Source of the DNA: Bacteroidota bacterium
GTDB lineage: Bacteria > Bacteroidota > Bacteroidia > NS11-12g > UBA955
DNA: 64,000 bases
Direction: 5' to 3'
Assembly: GCA_030682255.1 (NCBI GenBank)
Contig: JAUXOK010000028.1
Location: forward strand, 549,321-613,320
Position numbers and translations under genes: made by a program. Position 1 is the first letter of the stretch; each line of letters begins with the position of its first letter. The notes under the pieces are model-generated. The model was not told the origin of the DNA and ran no database searches. It saw only the letters and a list, made by a program, of their open reading frames with translations. Shown piece after piece: positions 1-9,001 of the stretch.

Positions 1-3000
1 CTTTGGCAACCCACACATATTAATGCCATGACTAGTACTCATTGTGTATTGAGTGCAAATTTCACTGGCGATAAAAACTTTATGTGTACTGACCCTATCA
101 ATTTAGAAAATAGTATTTTTACAGCTTATGAGCAAAGCAATGTCGCTTATCAGTGGACTGTTTGGCGAAATGGCACCATAGACAATAGCCTAACAAGCAC
201 TACCCATACATTGAGTATTTCAAACACTACGGCAGGCGTTTATGACATCAAATTGAGTGTCAATTCTGGCAATAGCATAGAAGAATACACAATAGTCAAA
301 GCATTAGAAGTGAGTGCCTGTGGCAACAAAATAGCCGACCACCGTGCCAATTGGTATTTTGGGCAATATGCAGGATTAGGCTTTTATGAAGGCAATAGAA
401 CCTTTAGAGATTTAGGACCATATAATACACCAATACCAAGTAACATAGATGTTGAGGAAGGCAGTATGGCATTGAGCGATAGTTCCACAGGTGATTTGTT
501 GTTTTATGGTGCTGCGGCTTATGGCACAAATAGATTTGAGGTGTACGGCAATAATTACACGATGCTTAAAGGACAAGAATATTATTTGGCGCCAGCCCCA
601 TCACAGTATGAAAACAATCCTGTTATTGGATACAGTTCAAATGTTCAAAGTTGTGTAAGTTTAAAATTGCCTGGCATTCAAAATGAATATATTTTGTTTA
701 CATCTTCGGGTGGCAAAACAGCATACCATTCTTTAACAAACAAACCACAATCGGGTTATGTATACTCTATTATTAAGATTGATGTATCAAATAGAAGCAA
801 TGATTCTGTTTCTTACGTTCACAATATCAATCTAAAAGATAATAGTGGAAATTTTATAGATGGTGGAGATGGAATTGCTGCCGTTAGGCATTGCAACGGA
901 AATGATTATTGGGTTTTAATTAAAGGCAAATTAGACACTTTATATAAATTTAAAGTAAGCAATAATAGACAAATTATTTATGAGGGATTTTCTTTAATAG
1001 AAGAAACAGACGTACATGTTCAAATTGTTTTTTCTCCCAATGGTAAGTATATAAATATTGGAAGATATTTATATAGCTTTAATCGTCAAAACGGACAAGT
1101 CAAGATTTTGCATAAAGACCTAACTTTAAATGCCCTAGGTAAAACCAATGGTGTAAATGGCGCAGTTTTTAGCAATAATAGCAAATTATTGTACAGGTCT
1201 TATATTGAGAAGATTAGTCAATCAGAATTTTATACTCCAATATTTCAATATGATATAGAAAGTGGAGAATCCAATATGGGAAGAAAAAACATAAATACTG
1301 GCAATAAATTAATTCGTTATATGCAAAATGGCCCAGACAAAAAGATATATTTAACAGCACCCGATTTAAATTTTTTATCAATAATCAATAATCCCGATGC
1401 TATTGTTTCAAACAACTTAAATAACATTGATTTCATTGAAGAAGGTCCAACTTTATCTGAAAATGGCATAGGTGGTATTTGTCAAGTTGATTTACCAAAC
1501 TTTCCTAACACCAGTCTTGTCGAAAAAGAAGCATTGAGCTTTATTGCCATTCAAAAAAACTGTAATGAAGTAGAATTTATCAGTAATCAAACCTGTGGTG
1601 GCTATCATATTTGGGAATTTGGAAATGGCGATACCAGCCATAGAGAACAACCTAGCTACACCTACACAATTTCAGGCACATACACAGTTACATTAACAGT
1701 TGGCGATTCTGTTTTTAGTAAAGAAATACATATTGGTTTACCTAAAAGCGATTACCGCATTGTTGGCGATAGTGTTTCCTGCGATGGCGACAAAGTGTTT
1801 ATTTACACATCCAAAGCAGGTAGCGATATGGAATATGATTGGAGTTGTGTAAATTGCAGTGCCTCACAAGCCAATTATAACACCTTTGATGTTAATATGA
1901 GTGGCAATGGTAAAATTAAATTAACCATTAATGATAATAAAACAGGTTGCCAATTTAAAGATTCCCTAAATTTTCAATTTTTAAATGCGATAGAAAACAA
2001 TGTGGTTTCGGTTGGAGGCACATGTACTAACATTGAGTTTATTGGAAGCACACCAACTGGTGGCGATGGAAATTTTCAATATCTCTGGCACATAAGAGAA
2101 AATGGTAGCCCTTGGCAAATATTATATTCAGAAACAAGTAAAGATTTAATCAACTCAATATCTCCATCTTTAAAAGAATATATGAGAGGTGTAAAATCTT
2201 TATCCTGCATTGTATATAGCAACATTATTCAAACAGCAGATTTAGACAAACTTAATGTTATTTTTAAATCCTATTCTGGACGTGACACTTGTTCATCAAT
2301 TATCAGAGGCAATAATTTAAATATCAATTTCACAAATATTACTTATCAATGGCAGAAATCACTAGACAATTCTACATGGGAAAATATTTCATGGGCTACT
2401 CAAAAAGATTTAAACTATTTTGTAAATGATGAAATTAAAACTTATTACAGAAGAAAAGCTATATCAGGCAGTTGCGAATACATAAGCAATGTAATAGAAA
2501 ACACAAGCGTTAGTTTATCAAAGCCTCTAGAACAATCAACCGCATGTTCTGAAAACACATTCCCTATCTATTTAAAGTATGAATTTAATAATGAAAGTAA
2601 TTTAACACTTGAAAAGCGCTTTGAGAAAAAATCAATCAGTGGAGATTGGGAGCCATTTAATGTAATTAGCAATATTGGAAATTCAGGTTTTAGTTTAAAT
2701 AAAACAAATACATATTTAATTAGTGGGTCTATGTTTGATTTGGTAGTTGGTGATAGTCTAAGATTGAAAATTTCATATCACTGTTCAAGGTTTGAATCAT
2801 TCTATACAAATGCTATTAAAATTCAATCTACTGAAGATATTAAAATCCTAACTCAACCCATCAATAAAAGTGTTAATGGCGGTGATAGAGGTATCTTTCA
2901 TATTGTGGTTAACGATCCCGAAAATTCTACATTCAAATGGCAAACCTCTAATTCTTCTTCTGGACCTTGGGAAGATATTCCAAATTCAAACAACGACACT

Positions 3001-5295
3001 CTTTTTGTATCAACTGGCAATTGCACAGAAACTATTATATACTATAGAGCAATAGTAGAGCATCCATGCGAAACATTAACATCTAATATTGTAAGTTTAA
3101 CCATCACACCTGTTTTAACTCCCACTTTTGACTATTGGATGAAAAACACACAACTTGATGTAGGAAGAGAAGAAGATAATGTTTCTCAAAATTTTGCCTC
3201 TAGTCAAGACATTTGGATAAGACACCATCAAGATGGAATAAAACAACATCAAGACCTCAATACTCAAAAGGATGTAAACTATGTGTATGTAACCATTAGA
3301 AACAAAGGCAAAAACCCAACTCAATCTGCCAAACTCTACACTTATTGGACTTGGGGAGCTACAAATGAATCGTGGGATTTAAATTGGACTAAAAACCCAC
3401 AAAATGTTGTTTATGTAGACAATGGTACATTTACTATTGCTTATCCTATGGGTGGCGAAATAAATACCATAGGTATCAATATTCCTGAAATACCTGCAAA
3501 CTCTACTGTAGATATTGCGATTCCTTGGTCTGATTTTCCTAAATTTGGTTGGTATAATCTTAATACCCAAACTTGGGAAAAACAAAGAATCAACATCTGC
3601 CTTTTAGCTAGAATAGAAACCTGTGACATAGCACCTTATGGCATGACAAACACAGAACGAACTGATGTGTTTTATAATATTAAATACAACAATAACATTG
3701 TTTCTAGAAATACTTATACTTTACCATTAAATCCAAACATAATGAAAGATGGCGATAAAAACAAAGATGTTAAACGTATGGCAATCAACCCCAACATCAT
3801 TGATGGTGGAACTATCGTTGTGAGAAATAACGATGAGGAAGCACACACATCAAGTATTTGTATTAAAACACAAAATGCACTCTATTTTGATAAAGCAGAA
3901 ACTTACATTGAAATTGGCGATGGCTTAAAAGCTGTTATGGCATGGAGTCCACTTGTTTCATACTCTGGCTTAACGCATGTAATTGACAACATCTATCAAG
4001 TCACATCTTCCAATGCCTGTTTTGAAAATGTTGTGTTTCCTGCCCATTTCCAAGACATGGTATTGCCTTTGTTTGCTTATACAGACATCAACAATCGTTT
4101 TCCTGATGGGGCAAGTTTTAACACCAGTATTCAACAAAAAGATAGTTTGGGTTATGTGATGGGTGAATGTATTTTCACACTTACTGACAATTTGTTTGTA
4201 AACCCTGAACCAACCTATATAGAAAAAGATACCACTTTCGAACTTTGCGACAATGGTGTGAGTCCAACAACAGTTGTATACAGCGTTAACCCTGCGTTGC
4301 CTTATGTGATGTATGATGAAAATGCCGATGCCATGGTTGCCACTTCGGGCAATGATTTTGAACTGGGCGATGGTGAATATACTTTAATCGCTATTGATAG
4401 TAATACTTTCACGCATTATATCACTGATATTCATGTGCATCTAAATGAGGAAACTATTGTAAACAGTCAAGAGCTTTATCCCATAGAATGTGAATCGGAA
4501 TACTATGGTTTTGGTGTGCCTTACGAAAGTATTCGAATTTATAACCAATACAATCAATTGGTAGATTCCGTTAGTTATAATTTCTATGAATTATATCCCA
4601 TTACCAATCAGTATCGCATGGAATATAACAATACTGCCACTTGTCAGTTAGAAAAAACCACCTTGAAATTGGACGACATGATTATGTCACCACCAAGTGG
4701 ACCATCCACTTATCTTTTTGCTAAATACGACCGTACAGAAGATTCTTGCGCCTTTGTGAAATTAAATAATCTAACATGCAATGGCGATAGTATTAATTTT
4801 GGTCAAACCATCGAAATTTATAGCATGGACCCGCAATACTTATTTACCGCCACTGTGGAGGAATACAGCAGCTTGACCAAAGGATTTAAGTTTTGCCCAC
4901 CTCTTTGGAACACCGATGAAGCTCATATTCACGATTGGCATCAAATGATTTACAAAGTGGGGGTTTGCAACTATTGCAGAATTGATTTCAAAGCAGATTC
5001 TACTGTGCATTTCCCTAAAGTGCTTTCTATAAACGACCTTAACATAAACCCACATGTTTCTATTTATCCCAACCCTAGCAACAGCCAATTCAATCTTCAA
5101 ATCAAGTTTCCTAACCAAACCCATTTCACCATTCAAATTACTGACAACATGGGTAGATTAATCTTTAATGAAATTAAATCCATTAACAACAATGGCGAAA
5201 TACCGCTTTCGCTTGAAAACTATAGCAATGGTATTTATTTCATCAAAATACCTGAACTGAATTTTGATGGTAAGGTGGTGTTGATAAAGGAGTAG
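1..5295 (+). CDS. Giant secreted PKD/Ig-like protein with type IX type A sorting domain (5' partial)
   Basis: The reading frame is open to the first base of the window, so the true start and signal peptide lie upstream; the ATG at 28 is probably internal. From about 349 it carries the NWYFGQYAG motif followed by GSMALSDSSTGDLLFY, the opening of a beta-propeller-like module common in Bacteroidota surface proteins. A PKD domain follows at about 1600-1740 (WEFGNGD, then TYTISGTYTVTL). Several Ig-like modules with a W-Q-x-S core lie at about 2040-2480 and 2870-3100. The last 85 or so residues (from about 5040: VSIYPNPSN, then NGIYFIKI) are a type A type IX C-terminal sorting domain, so the protein should be exported by the Por/Gld machine and attached to or released from the cell surface. 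The ligand or substrate is unknown. I am confident of the secretion class and not of the function. Confidence 0.9.
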   Translation, partial: LWQPTHINAMTSTHCVLSANFTGDKNFMCTDPINLENSIFTAYEQSNVAYQWTVWRNGTIDNSLTSTTHTLSISNTTAGVYDIKLSVNSGNSIEEYTIVKALEVSACGNKIADHRANWYFGQYAGLGFYEGNRTFRDLGPYNTPIPSNIDVEEGSMALSDSSTGDLLFYGAAAYGTNRFEVYGNNYTMLKGQEYYLAPAPSQYENNPVIGYSSNVQSCVSLKLPGIQNEYILFTSSGGKTAYHSLTNKPQSGYVYSIIKIDVSNRSNDSVSYVHNINLKDNSGNFIDGGDGIAAVRHCNGNDYWVLIKGKLDTLYKFKVSNNRQIIYEGFSLIEETDVHVQIVFSPNGKYINIGRYLYSFNRQNGQVKILHKDLTLNALGKTNGVNGAVFSNNSKLLYRSYIEKISQSEFYTPIFQYDIESGESNMGRKNINTGNKLIRYMQNGPDKKIYLTAPDLNFLSIINNPDAIVSNNLNNIDFIEEGPTLSENGIGGICQVDLPNFPNTSLVEKEALSFIAIQKNCNEVEFISNQTCGGYHIWEFGNGDTSHREQPSYTYTISGTYTVTLTVGDSVFSKEIHIGLPKSDYRIVGDSVSCDGDKVFIYTSKAGSDMEYDWSCVNCSASQANYNTFDVNMSGNGKIKLTINDNKTGCQFKDSLNFQFLNAIENNVVSVGGTCTNIEFIGSTPTGGDGNFQYLWHIRENGSPWQILYSETSKDLINSISPSLKEYMRGVKSLSCIVYSNIIQTADLDKLNVIFKSYSGRDTCSSIIRGNNLNINFTNITYQWQKSLDNSTWENISWATQKDLNYFVNDEIKTYYRRKAISGSCEYISNVIENTSVSLSKPLEQSTACSENTFPIYLKYEFNNESNLTLEKRFEKKSISGDWEPFNVISNIGNSGFSLNKTNTYLISGSMFDLVVGDSLRLKISYHCSRFESFYTNAIKIQSTEDIKILTQPINKSVNGGDRGIFHIVVNDPENSTFKWQTSNSSSGPWEDIPNSNNDTLFVSTGNCTETIIYYRAIVEHPCETLTSNIVSLTITPVLTPTFDYWMKNTQLDVGREEDNVSQNFASSQDIWIRHHQDGIKQHQDLNTQKDVNYVYVTIRNKGKNPTQSAKLYTYWTWGATNESWDLNWTKNPQNVVYVDNGTFTIAYPMGGEINTIGINIPEIPANSTVDIAIPWSDFPKFGWYNLNTQTWEKQRINICLLARIETCDIAPYGMTNTERTDVFYNIKYNNNIVSRNTYTLPLNPNIMKDGDKNKDVKRMAINPNIIDGGTIVVRNNDEEAHTSSICIKTQNALYFDKAETYIEIGDGLKAVMAWSPLVSYSGLTHVIDNIYQVTSSNACFENVVFPAHFQDMVLPLFAYTDINNRFPDGASFNTSIQQKDSLGYVMGECIFTLTDNLFVNPEPTYIEKDTTFELCDNGVSPTTVVYSVNPALPYVMYDENADAMVATSGNDFELGDGEYTLIAIDSNTFTHYITDIHVHLNEETIVNSQELYPIECESEYYGFGVPYESIRIYNQYNQLVDSVSYNFYELYPITNQYRMEYNNTATCQLEKTTLKLDDMIMSPPSGPSTYLFAKYDRTEDSCAFVKLNNLTCNGDSINFGQTIEIYSMDPQYLFTATVEEYSSLTKGFKFCPPLWNTDEAHIHDWHQMIYKVGVCNYCRIDFKADSTVHFPKVLSINDLNINPHVSIYPNPSNSQFNLQIKFPNQTHFTIQITDNMGRLIFNEIKSINNNGEIPLSLENYSNGIYFIKIPELNFDGKVVLIKE

Positions 5296-5381
5296 ATGGT
5301 GGAATTTAGTTAAGTGTTATTCGTTAATAGTCTATTGGAAAAGACTGAATAGTATTTTAACCTACATATAACCGTTTCAAC

Positions 5382-5414
5382 AAAAAAAACCGTTCGCCTA
5401 GGCGAACGGTTTTT
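5382..5414. terminator. Bidirectional intrinsic terminator
   Basis: A 9-bp perfect GC-rich stem (CCGTTCGCC / GGCGAACGG) with a TA centre lies between eight A and five T. It sits between the converging genes ending at 5295 and 5440, so it can stop transcription from both sides. Confidence 0.9.
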
Positions 5415-5439
5415 ACTTAGAAAACTAATTAACTTTTAC

Positions 5440-6456
5440 TTACTCTGGCGTCAATTCAAAATTGAACACACCGCTGCCTTCAGGAGTTAGCATGATAGGG
5501 GCAGCATAGGGCTGAAAGCCCATTGCTAGGATACTAACATTGGCAGATTCATCTGCGGTGATGGGTGTTTCTAATGAGTATTCACCAAGCGGGTTGGTGT
5601 TGGTCATTAACGGACCCATACTGGTGTTGAAGGTTAAGATCGCATCACCAATGGGAGTAGCATCAACCGTACTGGTTACTATACCCGAAAGGATGTATGG
5701 CTCTGGGTCAGGGTCTGGCGGAGGTGCACTGGTGTTTACCTCAAAGCCCCAATCGCCAAGCAATTGTTCGCTGCCTTTGTAGAAACCCAAAAGTATATCC
5801 CTAACAGAAACAATGAAATTCAACAGGGTATTGGGCGTTGACCTGGTTTGACCTTTGGCAATGCCAATCAGTTGGTTTCTTAAAAAGAAAGCCGATTCCT
5901 TATCCCTTTTATACTTTTCTGCTAAATCGTCTTTGGTTTGAGCCAAGGTGTAAAGGGTGTTAAAAGCCGCCATATCAAAATCTGCAAGAATAGAAGAAAC
6001 GCCATCGGCTGTGTCTTTATCTATAATGGTTTTGGCTAGTCTTAATATGTCTATCGGTCTGCGTGGCATCACCACTTTAACATTGCCATTGCTCATGTTC
6101 ACCACATAGCCATAGTCGCCCATTAATTGCTCCCTGCCTTTAAAATAACCCAACAAAAACTCTCTAATGCTGTAAACATAGAATTTAACGGTATTGGGGG
6201 TATAAGAAAATTGATTGATGCCAACGCCCAATGCAAGATTCCGTTCCATGATGGCGGTTTCTTTATCACGGTCTAGCTGTTCTGCCAAATCATGTTGAGC
6301 TTGTGCCTGAGTATAAACACTTGTAAAAAGTGTTATATTAAGAGTACTTAGTTTGCTAGTAGCGCCATCCGCAACATCTTTGTCGAGGATATTTTTAGCT
6401 AATCGGAGAATATCGAGTATAATTCTTGGAATAAATACTCTAAAAAAATTAAACAT
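5440..6456 (-). CDS. Tandem-duplicated 111-residue domain protein with carboxypeptidase-regulatory-like C-terminus
   Basis: The 338-residue product holds two copies of one domain, at residues 10-120 and 130-241. Both share an I-DILRLAK-I-DKD start, a helical middle rich in charged residues (DLAE, RDKE, RN), the stretch TPNT, and an ending of the form KG-EQL-GD-G. A PPPDPDPEP linker leads to residues 255-338, which look like a carboxypeptidase-regulatory-like (transthyretin-type) beta domain with the pattern SGIVTSTVDATPIGDA. There is no convincing signal peptide, although the first residues (MFNFFRVFIP) are hydrophobic. I do not recognise the repeated domain. It lies 134 bp downstream of the 21-bp-repeat gene on the same strand and ends at a bidirectional terminator. 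Binding or structural roles are possible, but nothing shows catalysis. Confidence 0.75.
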   Translation of the reverse strand: MFNFFRVFIPRIILDILRLAKNILDKDVADGATSKLSTLNITLFTSVYTQAQAQHDLAEQLDRDKETAIMERNLALGVGINQFSYTPNTVKFYVYSIREFLLGYFKGREQLMGDYGYVVNMSNGNVKVVMPRRPIDILRLAKTIIDKDTADGVSSILADFDMAAFNTLYTLAQTKDDLAEKYKRDKESAFFLRNQLIGIAKGQTRSTPNTLLNFIVSVRDILLGFYKGSEQLLGDWGFEVNTSAPPPDPDPEPYILSGIVTSTVDATPIGDAILTFNTSMGPLMTNTNPLGEYSLETPITADESANVSILAMGFQPYAAPIMLTPEGSGVFNFELTPE

Positions 6457-6590
6457 AATATATGTATTTTTAAAATTTATGAATTGAAATTGAAGGACTT
6501 CAATAACGTCCTATGATCATTTATTGACTTATCTAAGCCAATGGTTTTGAGTTTGAAATACAAAAAATATCATTCATAAAACGATTGATT

Positions 6591-7679
6591 TCAAAAAATA
6601 AGCAAGGTTGGCGAACGAATATGAAAAACTACTTGATAGCTTTCGTTATTGGGCTTAACCAATACCTCATTCGACTTGACCGTTATAATGCATGCCCCTT
6701 TAGATTTGATGGTGTTTTTATTCTTTTTAAATAACTTAATTTTGAGCTTTTTGGTTTTGGTAAATGCCGTATTATTTGATTTTTTCTGATGCTTCAAAAG
6801 CTTTGGCGAAGCAGAATATTGAACATTACGTTTCAAAAAATATTGGGATGTTGAAATCAAACATTGATGTGTTGGATTCAAAAGTTTCAAAGTTGAATTC
6901 GAATATTGTTTCTTTCGATTGGAAAGTTGCTTAGGCGAAGTCAAACATTGTTCCCTACGTTTCAAACATTGCTTTGTTGAAGTCAAACATTGCTTCGTTG
7001 GACTGAAAAAGTGTTTGGGCGAAGTTAAATACTGTTCTGTTCGATTCAAACATTGTTGTGTCGAAGCTAACGGTTGCTTCTTACGATTCAACCAAGCCAA
7101 GATACAAGCTGACGGAACCAATTGTAAAGGCTCAGTGCTAGTTTTTGACTTCAACACAGCACTTTTTGAAGCCAAAATAGTAGTGTTAGAAGTCAACAAA
7201 ACAGGTTTTTGGTCGAACGAAGCAAATGTTGAATCGAACATTGCTCTTGTAGACTCGAACACAACAACATTAGACTTCGACACAACAACATTAGAAGCCA
7301 ACATTTGAGTTGGCAGCTTGTATGTTGCAATTGTTGAATAGTATGATGGAGAGGTTAACTTGTATGTAGCAGATATTGAATCGTATGTTGCGATGGTTAA
7401 CTTGTATGTTGGCTTGGTTTGATTCAATATCAACGCATTTGAGCCTTTTGCCAGTAGGGTAGAACCCAACAGCAATGCCATAGACACCAACAACACAGCC
7501 ACACAGTTAAAAAACTGCGCAGTAAGGTTCGATAAGGCTCTGAAGCTTTTCATGTTGAGGGAGGGATTAATGGAACTTTGTTGTTGAGGGTTTCCAGCTT
7601 GTAAACTGGGGGAAGTAATTGGAGTTGATGGAGGATTCGATTCAGTGACTGTGCCCTTTTTTACCTTCCTACCATCCAA
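6591..7679 (-). CDS. Unrecognised membrane-anchored protein of 7-residue repeats
   Basis: This is an open frame of 362 codons. Residues 1-50 are Pro/Ser/Gln/Asn-rich, and residues about 57-76 form one hydrophobic segment (VAVLLVSMALLLGSTLLA). Residues about 87-297 are degenerate 7-residue repeats such as TYKLTIA, TYDSISA, CLTSTKQ, CLKRREQ and CLTSPKQ. The tail is Lys-rich. The repeats are encoded by 21-bp DNA units that never change length. The opposite strand has stops in each frame, so the minus strand is the better coding candidate. The repeat does not follow the usual a/d coiled-coil pattern, because its hydrophobic residues sit next to each other (CL, YL, LL). A later start at the Met of MKSFRALS (residue 43) would place the hydrophobic segment nearer the N-terminus. 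I cannot name a family, and it could be a non-coding minisatellite that happens to be open. Confidence 0.5.
   Translation of the reverse strand: MDGRKVKKGTVTESNPPSTPITSPSLQAGNPQQQSSINPSLNMKSFRALSNLTAQFFNCVAVLLVSMALLLGSTLLAKGSNALILNQTKPTYKLTIATYDSISATYKLTSPSYYSTIATYKLPTQMLASNVVVSKSNVVVFESTRAMFDSTFASFDQKPVLLTSNTTILASKSAVLKSKTSTEPLQLVPSACILAWLNRKKQPLASTQQCLNRTEQYLTSPKHFFSPTKQCLTSTKQCLKRREQCLTSPKQLSNRKKQYSNSTLKLLNPTHQCLISTSQYFLKRNVQYSASPKLLKHQKKSNNTAFTKTKKLKIKLFKKNKNTIKSKGACIITVKSNEVLVKPNNESYQVVFHIRSPTLLIF
6791..7420. repeat. Array of thirty degenerate 21-bp units (630 bp, no indels)
   Basis: Cutting from 6791 every 21 bp gives thirty consecutive units, all exactly 21 bp. The best-conserved part is AAGTCAAACATTG, GATTCAAACATTG or GTTTCAAACATTG in the middle of the array. 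At the high-coordinate end the units change to ACTTGTATGT and AATCGTATG. Units starting AAG tend to alternate with units starting GAT/GTT/GAC, giving a weaker 42-bp super-period. The period equals seven codons and also two turns of B-DNA. Confidence 0.9.
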
Positions 7680-7828
7680 TCACTTTTAAGGGCTTTTAAA
7701 CATTAACGAAGTTAGTAAAAAATTATTGTATTTGCAAGAGGAAAATTTAAAATCGACATAAAGTTAATTTATTTTATTTTGGAAATTAATAAACTATTTA
7801 TTTTATTTGCAAAAACAAAATTGAAAAT

Positions 7829-7981
7829 ATGGAAATAATCAATCTAACAAAATATTACTCCTATGTCAGAAGAATTGAAGCTTATAGGAGTTTTTGTGGT
7901 GGTGGAAAATCCTTTAGAAGTAAGGTAGGAACATGCATAGAGAACTACACCACAAATAATAACAAAACTTCAATAAAATAA
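7829..7981 (+). CDS. Possible small 50-residue protein upstream of the 7983 gene
   Basis: ATG at 7829 opens a 50-codon frame that ends in TAA one base before the ATG of the next gene. The predicted product is basic, with a CGGGKSFRSK stretch and two cysteines. The tight spacing suggests either a small co-translated gene or a leader frame. TATTTG-containing sequence just upstream (about 7794-7803) resembles a weak Bacteroidota -7 element. Nothing in the protein matches a family I know, so this is a low-confidence call. Confidence 0.3.
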   Translation: MEIINLTKYYSYVRRIEAYRSFCGGGKSFRSKVGTCIENYTTNNNKTSIK

Positions 7982-7982
7982 T

Positions 7983-8378
7983 ATGGAGTTAGTTTTTGTT
8001 CATTGGTTAATCAAAAAAGGACGAGAGCCTGATTTTGAAAAATATTGGCAACAAATGACAATTCATTCTGATGAAGGGCTTTACAGAGAAATACTCACAA
8101 CCCCTAACAAGAATTCATTTGATCCAAAATTCCAAACATTTACTCTTGAAAATCCAAACTATACGACTTACATAAATATTGGTATTTGGGAATCATTAAG
8201 TCATTTTGATAAAGCAATTGCTAAGTATTTCCCAAATACAACTACAGAAATGAAAGAGGGTAAAACAATTCATGCAATCGAACTTGAGGATTTTGAATTT
8301 AAATTAAGAGAAAGAATAGTTTTGAGAAAAGTAATAGATAGAGGTTCTGAATTGCCAAATGCAGATATTAGAGAATAA
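7983..8378 (+). CDS. Small dimeric alpha/beta-barrel-like protein (antibiotic monooxygenase type)
   Basis: This is a 131-residue cytosolic protein. The opening strand MELVFVHWLIKKGRE, followed by an amphipathic helix (DFEKYWQQM), and the later INIGIWESLSHFDKAI segment resemble the ferredoxin-like fold of the antibiotic-biosynthesis-monooxygenase/EthD group. No cofactor-binding or catalytic residues can be identified, so the fold is an inference and the reaction is unknown. It is first in a plus-strand run with a four-helix membrane protein (22 bp downstream), a secreted protein and a YqaE protein. Confidence 0.7.
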   Translation: MELVFVHWLIKKGREPDFEKYWQQMTIHSDEGLYREILTTPNKNSFDPKFQTFTLENPNYTTYINIGIWESLSHFDKAIAKYFPNTTTEMKEGKTIHAIELEDFEFKLRERIVLRKVIDRGSELPNADIRE

Positions 8379-8400
8379 TAAATTAAAATTAATTATAAAA

Positions 8401-8997
8401 ATGATATTAGAAGAACGCTATAAAATCTTGATTGACGCAAGAAATTTTCATTATGATAATTTCAGTAAATGGATGACATATTTTTATGTTGCAATTGGTG
8501 CTTTATTTATTGGTTACTGCACAATTCTGTCATCCAACAAAACTCTGCCAATGTTAGAATACTTACTTCCTATTTTGGGATTTATAGTTAGTGTACTTTG
8601 GTATTGGTCAGCCAAAGGATACTACTATTGGATTATAAATTTTATAAATCTTGTGAATTATTATGAAAAAGACCTTTTAAAATTTGAAACAAAGGAAAGA
8701 GTTTATTTTGTGTTTGCTAACAAAAAGACACAGAATAATTATGGCAGTCCTCTTTCGGGTGCCAATATTTCGACATCAAAAGTTACAATTTTATTTGCGT
8801 TCTTAGTTGCAGTATCTTGGGGCTTTATTTTTTACAACAAAGTATTTACAGATAATTTTTGCAACTGTTTCTGTTCTATATTTTTACAAATAATTCTCTC
8901 TTTATCAACAGTAATGATTTTGAGTTTTTGTATTCCAATAAATTTTTTACAAAGTAAGAATGACCACTTTCCTGATTTAGAATTAAAAGTTGACTAA
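8401..8997 (+). CDS. Four-helix inner-membrane protein, possibly RipA-like
   Basis: I start it at ATG 8401 (MILEERYKILIDAR), because the earlier in-frame ATG at 8359 would overlap the preceding gene. The product of 198 residues has two membrane segments near the N-terminus (about 22-42 and 50-70), a soluble stretch of about 55 residues, and two further segments (about 128-148 and 160-180). A short helical lead, a helix pair, a soluble domain and another helix pair is the layout of the RipA-like octameric membrane proteins, but I see no diagnostic motif. It ends 4 bp before the start of the secreted protein gene, which points to an operon. Confidence 0.7.
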   Translation: MILEERYKILIDARNFHYDNFSKWMTYFYVAIGALFIGYCTILSSNKTLPMLEYLLPILGFIVSVLWYWSAKGYYYWIINFINLVNYYEKDLLKFETKERVYFVFANKKTQNNYGSPLSGANISTSKVTILFAFLVAVSWGFIFYNKVFTDNFCNCFCSIFLQIILSLSTVMILSFCIPINFLQSKNDHFPDLELKVD

Positions 8998-9001
8998 AAT
9001 T

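Noticed and set aside
3115..3629. Minus-strand ORFs within the first giant gene
   Set aside because: They are antisense shadows of a clear coding frame with recognisable domains.
6919..7308. Plus-strand ORF of 129 codons with EVKHCF-like repeats
   Set aside because: It is the other strand of the 21-bp array; any frame of this array gives 7-residue repeats. The longer minus-strand frame with a membrane segment is a better candidate.
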